Part shown: positions 7,605-16,473 of the stretch, piece by piece
How positions within the stretch are numbered: position 1 is the stretch's first letter
Layout of the letters: each line of letters starts with the position of its first letter
Translations under genes and position numbers: made by a program
Source: an uncultured Eubacterium sp.
Lineage (GTDB): Bacteria > Bacillota > Clostridia > Lachnospirales > Lachnospiraceae
Assembly: GCA_947089855.1 (NCBI GenBank)
Contig: CAMUML010000012.1
Span: forward strand, 18,110 to 82,109
Length of the DNA stretch: 64,000 bases
Reading direction: 5' to 3'
The notes under the pieces: generated by a model
Seen by the model: only the letters and a program-made list of their open reading frames with translations
Databases searched by the model: none
What the model was told of the DNA's origin: nothing

Positions 7605-9800
7605 TCAACGGAACCAATAATCTAATATCTGCCTGTCTTTTTCTACGACATAGCCGCTGCCGCCCCTTCCTTTCACATCTTCTGCCATACTAAGCAGCAA
7701 AAGCGGCTTTTTTTCCTCTTTATCTGCGGTAAATACAGCAAACCAGCCAAGCTCTGTCCCATCCTCGTCTTCCGCAGTCTGTTTGATTTCTGCCGTACCC
7801 GTCTTCGCCGCCAATACCGTTTCTTCCCGGTATGCTTCATGTCCAGTACCATGTTCCGACGCCACGACCTGAATTAATGCATTCTTTAATAGCTCCGCCT
7901 GTTCCGGTACAAACGCTGACGGCAGCCATACCTCCCCGCCAGTAGCCGCCTGGCCGTCCTTGCGGTACAAAAGGAATGGTTTTATTACATCTCCGCCATT
8001 TACAAACCCAGTATACAGCGCCGCCAAGTGGACAGGGTTAACCAATACTTGTCCCTGCCCATATCCGCTATCCGCAAGCTGGATTTCGGATTCTATTTTC
8101 CCAGAATTGGAATACTGGGATTTTGCCATGGAAAGGTCAAATGGGATTTTTTTATGAAAGCCAAGTTTTTTTAGCTCCTTTTGCAACGCTTTTTGCCCAA
8201 TATTCAACGCTGCTTTAGCAAAATAAATATTATCTGAATAAATCAGCGCATTTTCCAGCACAACCGGAGAATACGTATGCAACGTCGTTACATAGTAAGA
8301 CCCCCAGCTTGCATCTTTTTGCCAGCTAAACCCTACATTCCCGTAATCTTCCTGCGGATTGACCGCCCCAGTTTTTAATCCAATGGCTGCTATGATTGGT
8401 TTAAACGAAGAACCGGGGCATTGCTTTTGAGTAAACCGGTTATAAATCGGCTTATTTTCATCATTATTCAGCGCATCCCAGTCTTCTTCGGACATACCCA
8501 GCACAAAATCATTGCTGTCATAAGAAGGCGTACTGACCAGGGCAAGCACTTCCCCCGTATATGGATGCATAGCCACGCTGCATCCCTTGTCCTCCTGGAA
8601 AATTTCGTAGATCTTTTCCTGCAGCCCAGCATCAATCGTCAAATAAATATCTGTACCATCCTGCTTGTCAATGCCCGCAAGCCTGCTTTTCGTCCGCCCC
8701 TCACTGTCTATCAAAAGGATTTCACAGCCATCCCGGCCTTTCAGCTCTTTTTCATACAAACTTTCAATCCCGCTTTTGCCGATCAGGCTGCTTTCACTGT
8801 AGCCTTCCCCTGAATGCTCTTTTAGCTCTTCCGCCGTTACTTGCTGCACATACCCAATTAAATGGGCTGCGGCACGCCCCAGCGGATACTGCCTTACCTG
8901 CGTATCCTGCATTAACAATCCTGGGATTTCTAAAAGCGCAGCATCCCTTTGCATTTTCTGTTCTACATGTTCGCCCGGATCTTCCGTCATCTGTTCCAGA
9001 TCCGTCAATTTTTCAACTGTTTTTACCGGCACAAAAGAATCCTCCCGCACCCAGGCCGCATCCAGCTTTTTTTGGATACTCTGTACGGTAACACCTAAAA
9101 TCTCGGCCATCTTTGCAATATCCTGGCTGCTGTCCTTATTCATCCTGCCTGGAACCAGCCCTACGCTGGAAGCGGTACCCTCACCGGCAAGCAGCCTGCC
9201 TTTCCGGTCAAAAATATCCCCGCGGTCTGCCTTTTTCGTAGAAACAAGCACCCGGTCTTTTGCCGTTAGGTCCGGGAAAATCATACTGTCATCCCAACTT
9301 ATCCCATACCGGTGCCCACTCCCGTCTGTATTAGGAAGCTTTCCAAACACGGTCTGGTTCTGAAAGGAAATCTCCCCCGCTACAGTATCCATCGTAACCT
9401 CATACAAAACCGCGGCCGAATCCCCGCCGCTTTTATCTATGTCCGTATCAATGATGCGCAGGGAAATGTCTTCTGCCTCTATCCCCTGGTAAATATTTTT
9501 ATTCCGTTTCGTAAAATCTTTGCGTGAAACCGATGTCCGGCTTTCCTCATCCAACATCTGATACATTTTCTTATACTTCCCTTTTGAAATATAAGAATAA
9601 TACTGTTCCAGCAATGCAGCCGGGTCATCATACACCTGCGTATCCCCGCTATTTTCCTTTTGGGGCATGATCTTCCCACTGATAACCAGATAACCCGCCA
9701 GTACGGCTATAAGCAAAACGGCTACGCTGCATACCAGTATTCGTTTCTTTTTCTGTATCTGCTGTTTCCTCTCCGTTTTTTTGCTGCTCTCCCTGCTCAT
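7605..9800 (-). CDS. Penicillin-binding protein 2-like transpeptidase with MecA_N domain
   Basis: Membrane-anchored peptidoglycan DD-transpeptidase. One N-terminal membrane segment (about residues 21-41) is followed by an NTF2-like MecA_N domain (about 55-175), the PBP dimerisation domain (about 190-360) and the transpeptidase domain. Active-site motifs are SSFK (serine near 464), YSDN (near 520) and KTGTAE (near 667). The MecA_N domain and overall order resemble class B3 PBPs such as Enterococcus PBP5 and MecA, some of which have low beta-lactam affinity. Affinity cannot be read from sequence. The start has AAGGAG in front. Its 731 residues fit the class. It stands alone between rarA and the deacetylase gene. 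Confidence 0.92.
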   Translation of the reverse strand: MSRESSKKTERKQQIQKKKRILVCSVAVLLIAVLAGYLVISGKIMPQKENSGDTQVYDDPAALLEQYYSYISKGKYKKMYQMLDEESRTSVSRKDFTKRNKNIYQGIEAEDISLRIIDTDIDKSGGDSAAVLYEVTMDTVAGEISFQNQTVFGKLPNTDGSGHRYGISWDDSMIFPDLTAKDRVLVSTKKADRGDIFDRKGRLLAGEGTASSVGLVPGRMNKDSSQDIAKMAEILGVTVQSIQKKLDAAWVREDSFVPVKTVEKLTDLEQMTEDPGEHVEQKMQRDAALLEIPGLLMQDTQVRQYPLGRAAAHLIGYVQQVTAEELKEHSGEGYSESSLIGKSGIESLYEKELKGRDGCEILLIDSEGRTKSRLAGIDKQDGTDIYLTIDAGLQEKIYEIFQEDKGCSVAMHPYTGEVLALVSTPSYDSNDFVLGMSEEDWDALNNDENKPIYNRFTQKQCPGSSFKPIIAAIGLKTGAVNPQEDYGNVGFSWQKDASWGSYYVTTLHTYSPVVLENALIYSDNIYFAKAALNIGQKALQKELKKLGFHKKIPFDLSMAKSQYSNSGKIESEIQLADSGYGQGQVLVNPVHLAALYTGFVNGGDVIKPFLLYRKDGQAATGGEVWLPSAFVPEQAELLKNALIQVVASEHGTGHEAYREETVLAAKTGTAEIKQTAEDEDGTELGWFAVFTADKEEKKPLLLLSMAEDVKGRGGSGYVVEKDRQILDYWFR

Positions 9801-10030
9801 GCTTTCTCCTTTCGTATTATCCGAATGCCAATGAAACCTCTGTTTGGCAGATTTATCATTAGAATTATACCATCATTGTGCAAAAATGGGTAGCAATTTT
9901 TCCGGGCTGCCAATACAAAACAAGCCGCCTTCTGGACGTTTTATACCCAAGGGCTTGGCCACCCATAATCCACACTGTGCAAAATCCTAACATTGTGCTT
10001 GTGAAAATACGAAAAGTGCAGACAGCAGCC

Positions 10031-10062
10031 AGGCGGCACCCCGTATTACGGGACTGCCGCCT
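10031..10062. terminator. Strong hairpin downstream of the deacetylase gene
   Basis: AGGCGGCA pairs with TGCCGCCT, enclosing CCCGTA/TACGGG. It lies 22 bases beyond the stop of the leftward deacetylase gene. No long T-run follows, so it may be a processed or weak terminator. Confidence 0.4.
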
Positions 10063-10083
10063 GCCAGCAAAATCCATATTTAT

Positions 10084-10818
10084 TTAATCCATTACAATCT
10101 TATCTACCGTCACAAATTCATACCCTTTTTCCTGCAAACAGTCAATGATACGTAATGCCGCACGGACCGTGGCTGGATATTCGTCGTGCATTAAAATAAT
10201 GCTATTTTCCTCTATTTCCCGAAAAACAGTATTACAAATAAGCGATTCGTCTTTACATGACCAGTCCATCGTATCGATCGTCCACAGCACCTGGATCATT
10301 TCCAGCTGCTTTTCCAGTTGTTTGGAACCACTCCCAAAGGGCGGGCGCATAAAACAAGGTTCTTCCCCTGTATATTTTTCTATCACCTGATTTGCTTTTT
10401 GTATTTCTTCTATTGCGGCGGTCTGTGTCATATGCTGTATATCTACGTGGTTATACGTATGGTTGCCTATCAAATGCCCTTCCTTTACGATCCGCTGCAT
10501 AACCTCAGGATTTGCTTGTGCTGCTTTCCCTATTACAAAAAACGTTGCCTTCACTCCACGTTCTGCTAGGCCATCTAAGAGCATTGGGGTATACTCGGCA
10601 TCTGGGCCATCGTCAAAAGTCAGCGCTACTTTTTTCTTTTCCTGCAAATCGCCAGCAGGCCCGCCTTCCCCCGCATCTGCATCCTGGCTCACGCTGTTTG
10701 CGGATGACTCCTGATAATCTGCCTGGCGCATATCTGCTTTTTGCATAACAGCAGACATACCTAGGAACAGAATAATTACAGTAAGTGAAATCATAATTCT
10801 GGGAATATATTTTTTCAA
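10084..10818 (-). CDS. Polysaccharide deacetylase (CE4/NodB) family, membrane-anchored
   Basis: Metal-dependent deacetylase of N-acetylated cell-wall or surface glycans. One N-terminal membrane segment (about residues 8-26) is followed by a 35-residue linker and the NodB domain. CE4 motifs in order are TFDDGPD (catalytic base and metal aspartate), NHTYNH (metal histidines), RPPFGS, DTMDW and LMHD. The start codon is TTG with GGAGCC 5 bases before, an unusual choice, and no nearer ATG would keep the membrane anchor. 244 residues. Peptidoglycan GlcNAc deacetylase is the likeliest role given the PBP neighbour, but spore or polysaccharide substrates are possible. Confidence 0.9.
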   Translation of the reverse strand: MKKYIPRIMISLTVIILFLGMSAVMQKADMRQADYQESSANSVSQDADAGEGGPAGDLQEKKKVALTFDDGPDAEYTPMLLDGLAERGVKATFFVIGKAAQANPEVMQRIVKEGHLIGNHTYNHVDIQHMTQTAAIEEIQKANQVIEKYTGEEPCFMRPPFGSGSKQLEKQLEMIQVLWTIDTMDWSCKDESLICNTVFREIEENSIILMHDEYPATVRAALRIIDCLQEKGYEFVTVDKIVMD

Positions 10819-10873
10819 CTGCAGGCTCCAGCCGCTACATTCTTGCTTCTATATATATGCTGCAGATTTTTAT

Positions 10874-13471
10874 TTATACTGCATTTTCACTGCGCACTGC
10901 CTCCAATACACCCCCGGACAGGCGGATCAAAATCGTATCCCCATCCACTACTTCATCGGCGAGGATAATCTTGGCAGCCAGTGTTTCCACCGATTTTTGC
11001 AGGAACCGTTTCAACGGCCTTGCGCCATAAACCGGATCATAGCCGTTTTCCACAACATACCGTTCCGCTTCCGGCGTCAGGGCAATCGACAGCCCCCTTT
11101 CTGCCAGGCGCTTGTTTAAGTCCTCCATCAAAAGGTGGATGATACTGCCGATGTCCTGCGGCGTCAAAGGCTTAAATAAGATAATCTCATCCAGCCGGTT
11201 TAAAAATTCCGGCCGGAAGCTGGCACGCAGTTCATCCATAACAGCCTTGGAACATTCCGGCTGTATATCCCCTTTTTCATCAATGCCTTCCAATAGATGC
11301 ATGGAGCCGATATTCGATGTCATAATCAAGATCGTATTTTTAAAATCCACTGTACGGCCTTGTGAATCGGTAATACGCCCGTCATCCAGGACTTGCAAAA
11401 GCACATTAAACACATCCGGGTGCGCCTTTTCTATTTCATCAAACAATACAACCGAATATGGTTTCCTACGTACTGCTTCCGTCAGCTGTCCGCCCTCTTC
11501 GTAGCCGACATATCCAGGAGGCGCACCGATCAAACGCGATACCGAATATTTCTCCATATATTCGCTCATATCCAGGCGCACCATATTATTCGCATCATCA
11601 AACAAACTTTCAGCAAGCGCTTTTGCCAATTCTGTCTTGCCGACGCCCGTCGGGCCTAAAAACAGGAACGATCCAATCGGCTTGGACGGATCCTTAATCC
11701 CTGCCTTGGAACGGATAATGGCTTCTGTTACTTTCGTCACACCTTCATCCTGCCCGATGACCCGCCTATGCAGTTCATCGTCCAAATGCAGCGTTTTGCT
11801 GCGCTCGCCCTCTGTTAATTTTGCAACCGGTATACCAGTCCAGCGGGAAATGATCCTTGCTATTTCTTCATCACTGACATTTTCATGCATAAGCGAAAAC
11901 GCTTCGCCTTTTACTTTATCCTCCTCTTCGTCCAATTGCTTTTGGATTTCTGGCAGCCTTCCGTACTGCAGCTCCGCAGCCTTATTCAAATCATACTGCT
12001 GCTTTGCCTGTGCGATCTCTTTCTTTACCTGCTCTAATTCTTCCCGCAGGCCCTGCACCTTTTCAATGGATTTCTTCTCATTGTCCCATTGCGCCTTTTT
12101 CGTCTGAAATGCACCGTTTAATTCGGCAAGCTCTTTTTGCAGATGCTCCAGGCGGTCACGGCTTAACTTATCAGACTCTTTTTTCAAAGCCGTTTCTTCA
12201 ATCTGAAGCTGCATCACGCGGCGGTTCAATTCATCCAGTTCCGCCGGCATGGAATCCAGCTCCGTCTTAATCAGCGCGCACGCCTCATCCACCAGGTCAA
12301 TCGCCTTATCCGGCAGGAAACGGTCGGAAATATAACGGTGCGACAAAACAGCTGCGGAAACAAGCGCACTGTCTGTAATCTTAACGCCATGAAACACCTC
12401 ATAACGTTCTTTTAGCCCCCTTAAAATAGAAATAGTTTCCTCCACAGTCGGCTCATCCACCATAACTGGCTGGAAACGCCGCTCCAGTGCAGCGTCCTTT
12501 TCAATATACTCCCGATACTCGTCCAACGTAGTCGCACCGATGCAATGCAGCTCCCCCCTGGCCAGCATAGGCTTTAGCATATTTCCAGCATCTAAAGCGC
12601 CATCTGTCTTGCCTGCGCCTACAATCGTGTGCAGTTCATCGATAAACAGGATAATCTGCCCCTCGCTTTTGCGCACTTCATCCAACACCGCTTTTAAACG
12701 TTCTTCAAATTCCCCCCTGTACTTTGCACCTGCCACAAGCGCACCCATATCCAGTGCAAACAGCCGCTTGTCTTTTAGCCCTTCCGGCACATCCCCGCGT
12801 ACAATCCGCTGTGCGAGCCCTTCAATAACCGCCGTTTTGCCCACGCCTGGCTCGCCGATCAAAACCGGGTTATTTTTCGTTTTACGCGACAGGATACGGA
12901 TGACATTGCGGATTTCGCTGTCACGCCCAATCACTGGGTCAGATTTTTGTGCCCTCGCACGCTCAACCATATCATACCCATACTTTTCCAACGTATCATA
13001 CGTAGCCTCCGGGTTATCAGAAGTCACGCGCTGGTTTCCCCGTACAGTCGAAAGCGCCTGCAAAAAACGCTCCCTGGTAATCCCATATTCGCGGAAAACA
13101 TCTTTCATTGCCTGGTTCGGATATTTCAGCAGGCTTAAAAACAAATGCTCTACCGAAACATATTCGTCCCCCATCTGCTTCGCTTCATCCTCTGCGCTGA
13201 TGAGCACCTGGTTTAAGTGCTTTCCCACATATACCTGTCCACCGCCAGATACTTTTACCCGAGCTTCCAATCGGCGGACCGCGTTATCCATAAAATGCTC
13301 TTTATTAATTTCCATTTTTTCAATCAGCTTCAAGATTAAGCCATCCTCCTGGCGCAGCAACGCCACTAGAAGATGCTCTTGCTCAATTTCCTGATTGCCA
13401 TATTCATATGCCAGTTTTTCACATCCATTTACCGCTTCGATTGATTTTTGCGTAAATTTTTGAATATTCAT
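10874..13471 (-). CDS. clpB: ATP-dependent chaperone ClpB
   Basis: Hsp100 disaggregase that works with DnaK on heat-damaged proteins in the cytoplasm. Order: N-terminal Clp repeat domain (1-145), NBD1 with Walker A GEPGVGKT (near 205), a long coiled-coil middle domain (about 400-520) that separates ClpB from ClpA/ClpC, NBD2 with Walker A GPTGVGKT (near 605), and the C-terminal D2-small domain. The NBD2 signature [13 protein letters not shown] is present. 865 residues, full length. AAGGAGG stands 8 bases before the ATG. The gene has a sigma-A promoter overlapped by a CIRCE operator, so HrcA control is expected. Confidence 0.97.
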   Translation of the reverse strand: MNIQKFTQKSIEAVNGCEKLAYEYGNQEIEQEHLLVALLRQEDGLILKLIEKMEINKEHFMDNAVRRLEARVKVSGGGQVYVGKHLNQVLISAEDEAKQMGDEYVSVEHLFLSLLKYPNQAMKDVFREYGITRERFLQALSTVRGNQRVTSDNPEATYDTLEKYGYDMVERARAQKSDPVIGRDSEIRNVIRILSRKTKNNPVLIGEPGVGKTAVIEGLAQRIVRGDVPEGLKDKRLFALDMGALVAGAKYRGEFEERLKAVLDEVRKSEGQIILFIDELHTIVGAGKTDGALDAGNMLKPMLARGELHCIGATTLDEYREYIEKDAALERRFQPVMVDEPTVEETISILRGLKERYEVFHGVKITDSALVSAAVLSHRYISDRFLPDKAIDLVDEACALIKTELDSMPAELDELNRRVMQLQIEETALKKESDKLSRDRLEHLQKELAELNGAFQTKKAQWDNEKKSIEKVQGLREELEQVKKEIAQAKQQYDLNKAAELQYGRLPEIQKQLDEEEDKVKGEAFSLMHENVSDEEIARIISRWTGIPVAKLTEGERSKTLHLDDELHRRVIGQDEGVTKVTEAIIRSKAGIKDPSKPIGSFLFLGPTGVGKTELAKALAESLFDDANNMVRLDMSEYMEKYSVSRLIGAPPGYVGYEEGGQLTEAVRRKPYSVVLFDEIEKAHPDVFNVLLQVLDDGRITDSQGRTVDFKNTILIMTSNIGSMHLLEGIDEKGDIQPECSKAVMDELRASFRPEFLNRLDEIILFKPLTPQDIGSIIHLLMEDLNKRLAERGLSIALTPEAERYVVENGYDPVYGARPLKRFLQKSVETLAAKIILADEVVDGDTILIRLSGGVLEAVRSENAV

Positions 13472-13545
13472 ATAATATGCCTCCTTTTCATTCCGGGTGT
13501 ATGGTTAGGATGCCCGGATTAGGGACTTTTGTTTTATCTGAAAGA

Positions 13546-13574
13546 AATATAACACCGATTGTTAGCACTGTCAA
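13546..13574 (-). promoter_or_regulatory. Predicted sigma-A promoter of clpB
   Basis: On the minus strand TTGACA (13574-13569), 17 bases, then TATATT (13551-13546). The -35 box lies inside the CIRCE element, so HrcA binding would block RNA polymerase directly. Confidence 0.8.
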
Positions 13575-13588
13575 GAGGTGAGTGCTAA
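13562..13588. promoter_or_regulatory. CIRCE operator (HrcA site) of clpB
   Basis: TTAGCACTG-N9-GAGTGCTAA, one base off the perfect CIRCE TTAGCACTC-N9-GAGTGCTAA. It overlaps the clpB -35 box, about 90 bases upstream of the start codon. Confidence 0.88.
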
Positions 13589-13879
13589 AATTGTGTGAAA
13601 ATTTTATGAAGCGCTGGTTTTAAATATGTATAAACCAAAAAGACTACCAGCAACTGCAGATAGCCTTTTCGATTTTAATGGCTAAGATTGCCAATTTTAA
13701 GCATTTTTTCTTAATATAGTTGCTAGTGTTCCATTTATTGAGTATACTTATATAGGTTCAAACTATTCGTTGGAAAGCCTGATAACCAAAATCCGCAAAG
13801 CAATAATATAATACCTGTCTGAACTAAATCAAAATATAATAAACCCATTTATAAATCCACACAATGAAAAGAGGCATTT
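13589..13879. other. Intergenic region between clpB and the Vsr-like gene
   Basis: Between divergent genes. An imperfect hairpin at about 13630-13662 is flanked by A5 and T4 and could act as a bidirectional terminator, although no gene ends here. The rest is AT-rich with no coding sequence recognised. Confidence 0.4.
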
Positions 13880-14347
13880 ATGGATACTATGACACCTGAA
13901 CAGCGTAGCCGCACTATGAGCCATATTAAAAGTACGGATACCAAAATTGAACGAATCTTGCGTAAAGCTTTATGGCAGAAAGGATACCGCTATCGGAAAA
14001 ATTATAAAGCCTTGCCCGGTTCCCCGGATATTGCAATCACAAAATATAAAATTGCCATATTTTGCGACAGTGAATTTTTCCACGGATACAATTGGGAAAT
14101 TAAGAAGCAGCAGCTTGGCCAAAACAAAGACTATTGGATCAAGAAAATTGAACGCAATATGGCACGTGACCGTGAGGCTGATTTAAAGCTGATCGCAATG
14201 GACTGGGTACCCATCCACTTCTGGGGGCAGGACATTCTAAAAAATGTTTCTGGATGTATGAAAGCTATCGATGATTTACGTTTCGAACTGCAGATGGAAT
14301 CTTCGAATGGCATCATTGACGTAGGAATGGACTATTTTACAACATAA
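13880..14347 (+). CDS. Very short patch repair (Vsr)-like endonuclease
   Basis: Vsr-family nuclease that nicks next to T:G mismatches left by deamination of 5-methylcytosine. The N-terminal TPEQRSRTMSHIKSTDTKIE and the core LPGSPDIAITKYKIAIF, which carries the catalytic aspartate, are typical. After the core it has CDSEFFHGYNW instead of the zinc-binding HGCFWHGH of E. coli Vsr. The later WEC cysteine is also missing (FWGQ here), so this is the zinc-less Firmicute variant. 155 residues. No cytosine methyltransferase gene is next to it. It stands alone on the plus strand with a moderate ribosome site (AAAAGAGG). Confidence 0.85.
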   Translation: MDTMTPEQRSRTMSHIKSTDTKIERILRKALWQKGYRYRKNYKALPGSPDIAITKYKIAIFCDSEFFHGYNWEIKKQQLGQNKDYWIKKIERNMARDREADLKLIAMDWVPIHFWGQDILKNVSGCMKAIDDLRFELQMESSNGIIDVGMDYFTT

Positions 14348-14432
14348 AATTTGTATATTTATAATTTATAGTTGGCCATTTTATAAACAATCCTAAATGG
14401 CCCAGTCTAATTCAGATGTGATTGCCAAACCA

Positions 14433-14455
14433 CGCATCTGGCACCGCCAGATGCG
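14433..14455. terminator. Perfect hairpin between convergent vsr-like and dfx genes
   Basis: CGCATCTGGC and GCCAGATGCG pair around a 3-base loop. It lies between the ends of two convergent genes, about 90 bp after the Vsr-like stop and 30 bp after the dfx stop, and may serve both. It lacks a clear T-run. Confidence 0.45.
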
Positions 14456-14483
14456 CGTTCGGCTCAAAGTGATTGGCTGCTTT

Positions 14484-14861
14484 TTATTCTGCTTTCCAAA
14501 GGCTGTGCAGATTACAATAAGCGTATACTGCTGTTACCTCATCGCCTTCACAGATAGCAAAACATACTTCTGGCTTATCTCCAGGATGCAGTACTTTGCG
14601 TTGGTTCCCTTGTTTTGTCTGTAAAGATACCCATTCTATGTAATGCTCTGGCATCATAGGATGTTCTGCTGAACCTACGTTTACTTTTACCAGATTGCCT
14701 TCTACCGTGTATACAGGGACATGTTTTTCTACTGCAGCATCTGTTGTCCCAGGAACGATCTCTTTCATTTTCTGGCCGCAGCACATCACCGGTACTCCAG
14801 CATCCTTAACCATTGCTATAATATTTCCACAGTGCTCACAAATATAAAATTTCTGTTCCAT
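14484..14861 (-). CDS. dfx: Desulfoferrodoxin (superoxide reductase)
   Basis: Reduces superoxide to peroxide without making oxygen, a typical defence of strict anaerobes. The N-terminal desulforedoxin-like iron site uses the CEHC pair (residues 8-11) and CC (27-28). The catalytic centre ligands are visible as EKHVP, AEHPM, EHYIEW and the C-terminal CNLHSLW. This arrangement marks the two-iron (class I) enzyme, and 125 residues is the usual length. GAGAGGG precedes the ATG. It lies just upstream of an unrelated alcohol dehydrogenase reading the same way. Confidence 0.95.
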   Translation of the reverse strand: MEQKFYICEHCGNIIAMVKDAGVPVMCCGQKMKEIVPGTTDAAVEKHVPVYTVEGNLVKVNVGSAEHPMMPEHYIEWVSLQTKQGNQRKVLHPGDKPEVCFAICEGDEVTAVYAYCNLHSLWKAE

Positions 14862-14920
14862 TTGCCATCCCTCTCTATTCTTTGTTTCGTTGTTGCCTGG
14901 CTGCCCGGCGTTACTTTTTA

Positions 14921-16138
14921 TTAAAAATCTACTTCGGTATCATAATAACAGCACTTTAACAATTTTTCCATTTCTTCCTGGCTTGGCTGGCGTGGGTTAG
15001 AGCCAGTACATGCATCTAAGATAGCGTTGGCTGCAATCTCAGGCAGGCGTTCTAAAAAAACCGCTTCCGGTACAAAGCCCGCCTGCGCCGGATAACTGTC
15101 CGGACCATAATGCTGGATACAATGAGGGATATTCAGTTCGTCATTCATTTTCCTCAGATATGCGATCAACGCATTGACTTTTTCATCCAGTGTTGCCCCT
15201 TCAAGCCCCATAAAATCTGCAATTTCACCATAACGTTTCTTTGCTTCTTCATTTTTGGCATTAAATGCAATGACTTTTGGCAGATACATTGCATTGGCTG
15301 CCCCATGAATAATATGTGCGCCATGATCGGCAAATGCAGCGCCTGTTTTATGTGCCATTGAATGCACAATCCCAAGAAGTGCATTGGAAAATGCCATGCC
15401 TGCAAGGCACTGTGCATTATGCATGGACGCACGTTTTTCCATATCACCGTTGTAAGAAGCTACCAAGTTATTTTGAATCATCTTAATCGAATGCAATGCA
15501 AGCGGGTCTGTGTAATCACAGTGGGCCGTAGATACATAAGCCTCTATGGAATGCGTCATCGCATCCATACCAGTATGTGCAGTTAGTTTCTGCGGCATTG
15601 TTTCTGCCAAATCAGGATCTACAATCGCTACATCTGGTGTAATCTCAAAATCGGCAATTGGGTATTTAATCCCCTTCTGGTAATCGGTAATGATCGAAAA
15701 CGCCGTTACTTCCGTAGCTGTCCCGGATGTAGAAGAAATTGCACAAAAATGTGCTTTTTTCCGAAGGCTTGGAATGCCGAATACTTTACACATATCTTCA
15801 AATGTAATATCTGGGTATTCGTATTTAATCCACATCGCCTTTGCCGCATCAATCGGGGAACCGCCGCCCATTGCAATGATCCAGTCCGGCTCAAACTTTG
15901 CCATTGCCTGTGCACCCTTCATAACCGTCTCGACAGACGGGTCTGGTTCAATGCCTTCAAACAGTTCTACTTCCATACCAGCTTCCTTTAAATACTGCTG
16001 CGCACGGTCTAAAAAACCAAAACGTTTCATCGAACCGCCGCCCACACAGATCATGGCCTTTTTCCCCTGAAATGTCTTTAATGCTTCCAGTGCGCCTTTC
16101 CCGTGGTACAAATCACGCGGTAATGTAAATCTTGCCAC
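14921..16138 (-). CDS. Iron-containing alcohol dehydrogenase
   Basis: Fe/NAD(P)-dependent group III alcohol dehydrogenase. The nucleotide-binding GGGSPIDAAK and the family segment SSTSGTATEVTAF are present. The metal ligands are the Asp/His of GMDAMTHSIEAY and the histidines of HSMAHKTGAAF and DHGAHIIHG. The sequence is closest to 1,3-propanediol/butanol dehydrogenases and the AdhE C-terminal half, so ethanol, butanol or a short diol are plausible substrates. 405 residues. The start codon is GTG with AGGAGG 10 bases upstream. It is monocistronic or weakly coupled to dfx downstream (gap 60 bp). Confidence 0.92.
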   Translation of the reverse strand: MARFTLPRDLYHGKGALEALKTFQGKKAMICVGGGSMKRFGFLDRAQQYLKEAGMEVELFEGIEPDPSVETVMKGAQAMAKFEPDWIIAMGGGSPIDAAKAMWIKYEYPDITFEDMCKVFGIPSLRKKAHFCAISSTSGTATEVTAFSIITDYQKGIKYPIADFEITPDVAIVDPDLAETMPQKLTAHTGMDAMTHSIEAYVSTAHCDYTDPLALHSIKMIQNNLVASYNGDMEKRASMHNAQCLAGMAFSNALLGIVHSMAHKTGAAFADHGAHIIHGAANAMYLPKVIAFNAKNEEAKKRYGEIADFMGLEGATLDEKVNALIAYLRKMNDELNIPHCIQHYGPDSYPAQAGFVPEAVFLERLPEIAANAILDACTGSNPRQPSQEEMEKLLKCCYYDTEVDF

Positions 16139-16473
16139 CTTAAATATACCTCCTGACTGAAATAAAATTATTTAATATCGGTTGCCATCCTGCTGCCAGT
16201 GTACTGGTATAGCGGCTACTTGAAATTCATAGCAATCATAAGCAGCCAGTTCACTAGCCGGATAGTACCTTTCCCTTTATTATAACATATTTTACCAAAT
16301 AAGCATCTACTTTTCTACGATATTCCACAAATCCGTAGTTACAGTTGTTACTATTCACGGGCAATGTCATTTACTTAAGCGTAACCGTTCAGATAGGGTG
16401 GGCCGCCAGCCAATCACTTTCTTAGCTACATTACTGTAAATTCTGGCAGCCCAAACGGTTATAATGGCATTGG
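16139..16473. other. Intergenic region with a partial family B repeat
   Basis: Between metY and the alcohol dehydrogenase. A TATAAT box near 16279-16284 (minus strand) may belong to the dehydrogenase promoter, though its -35 box is weak. From 16347 a copy of GTTACTATTCACGG is followed by GCAATGTCATTTACTTAAG and CGTTCAGATAGGGTG. Both following blocks recur at 33733-33860. Confidence 0.5.
16347..16400 (+). repeat. Dispersed repeat with TTACTATTCACGG end, variant B2
   Basis: GTTACTATTCACGG (16347-16360), then ATGTCATTTACTTAAG and GTTCAGATAGGGTG. The first two blocks recur reverse-complemented at 33829-33860, and the third at about 33734-33748. Confidence 0.55.

Noticed and set aside
9865-10087. 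Overlapping open frames on both strands between the PBP and deacetylase genes
   Set aside because: No ribosome sites, conflicting frames and a hairpin inside; treated as intergenic.
10084-10818. Spore-cortex PdaA assignment for the deacetylase
   Set aside because: The motif set only supports the CE4 family; nothing in the sequence separates cortex, wall or chitin-type substrates.
12540-13394. 284-codon plus-strand frame opposite clpB
   Set aside because: Antisense shadow of the highly conserved clpB NBD1 region.
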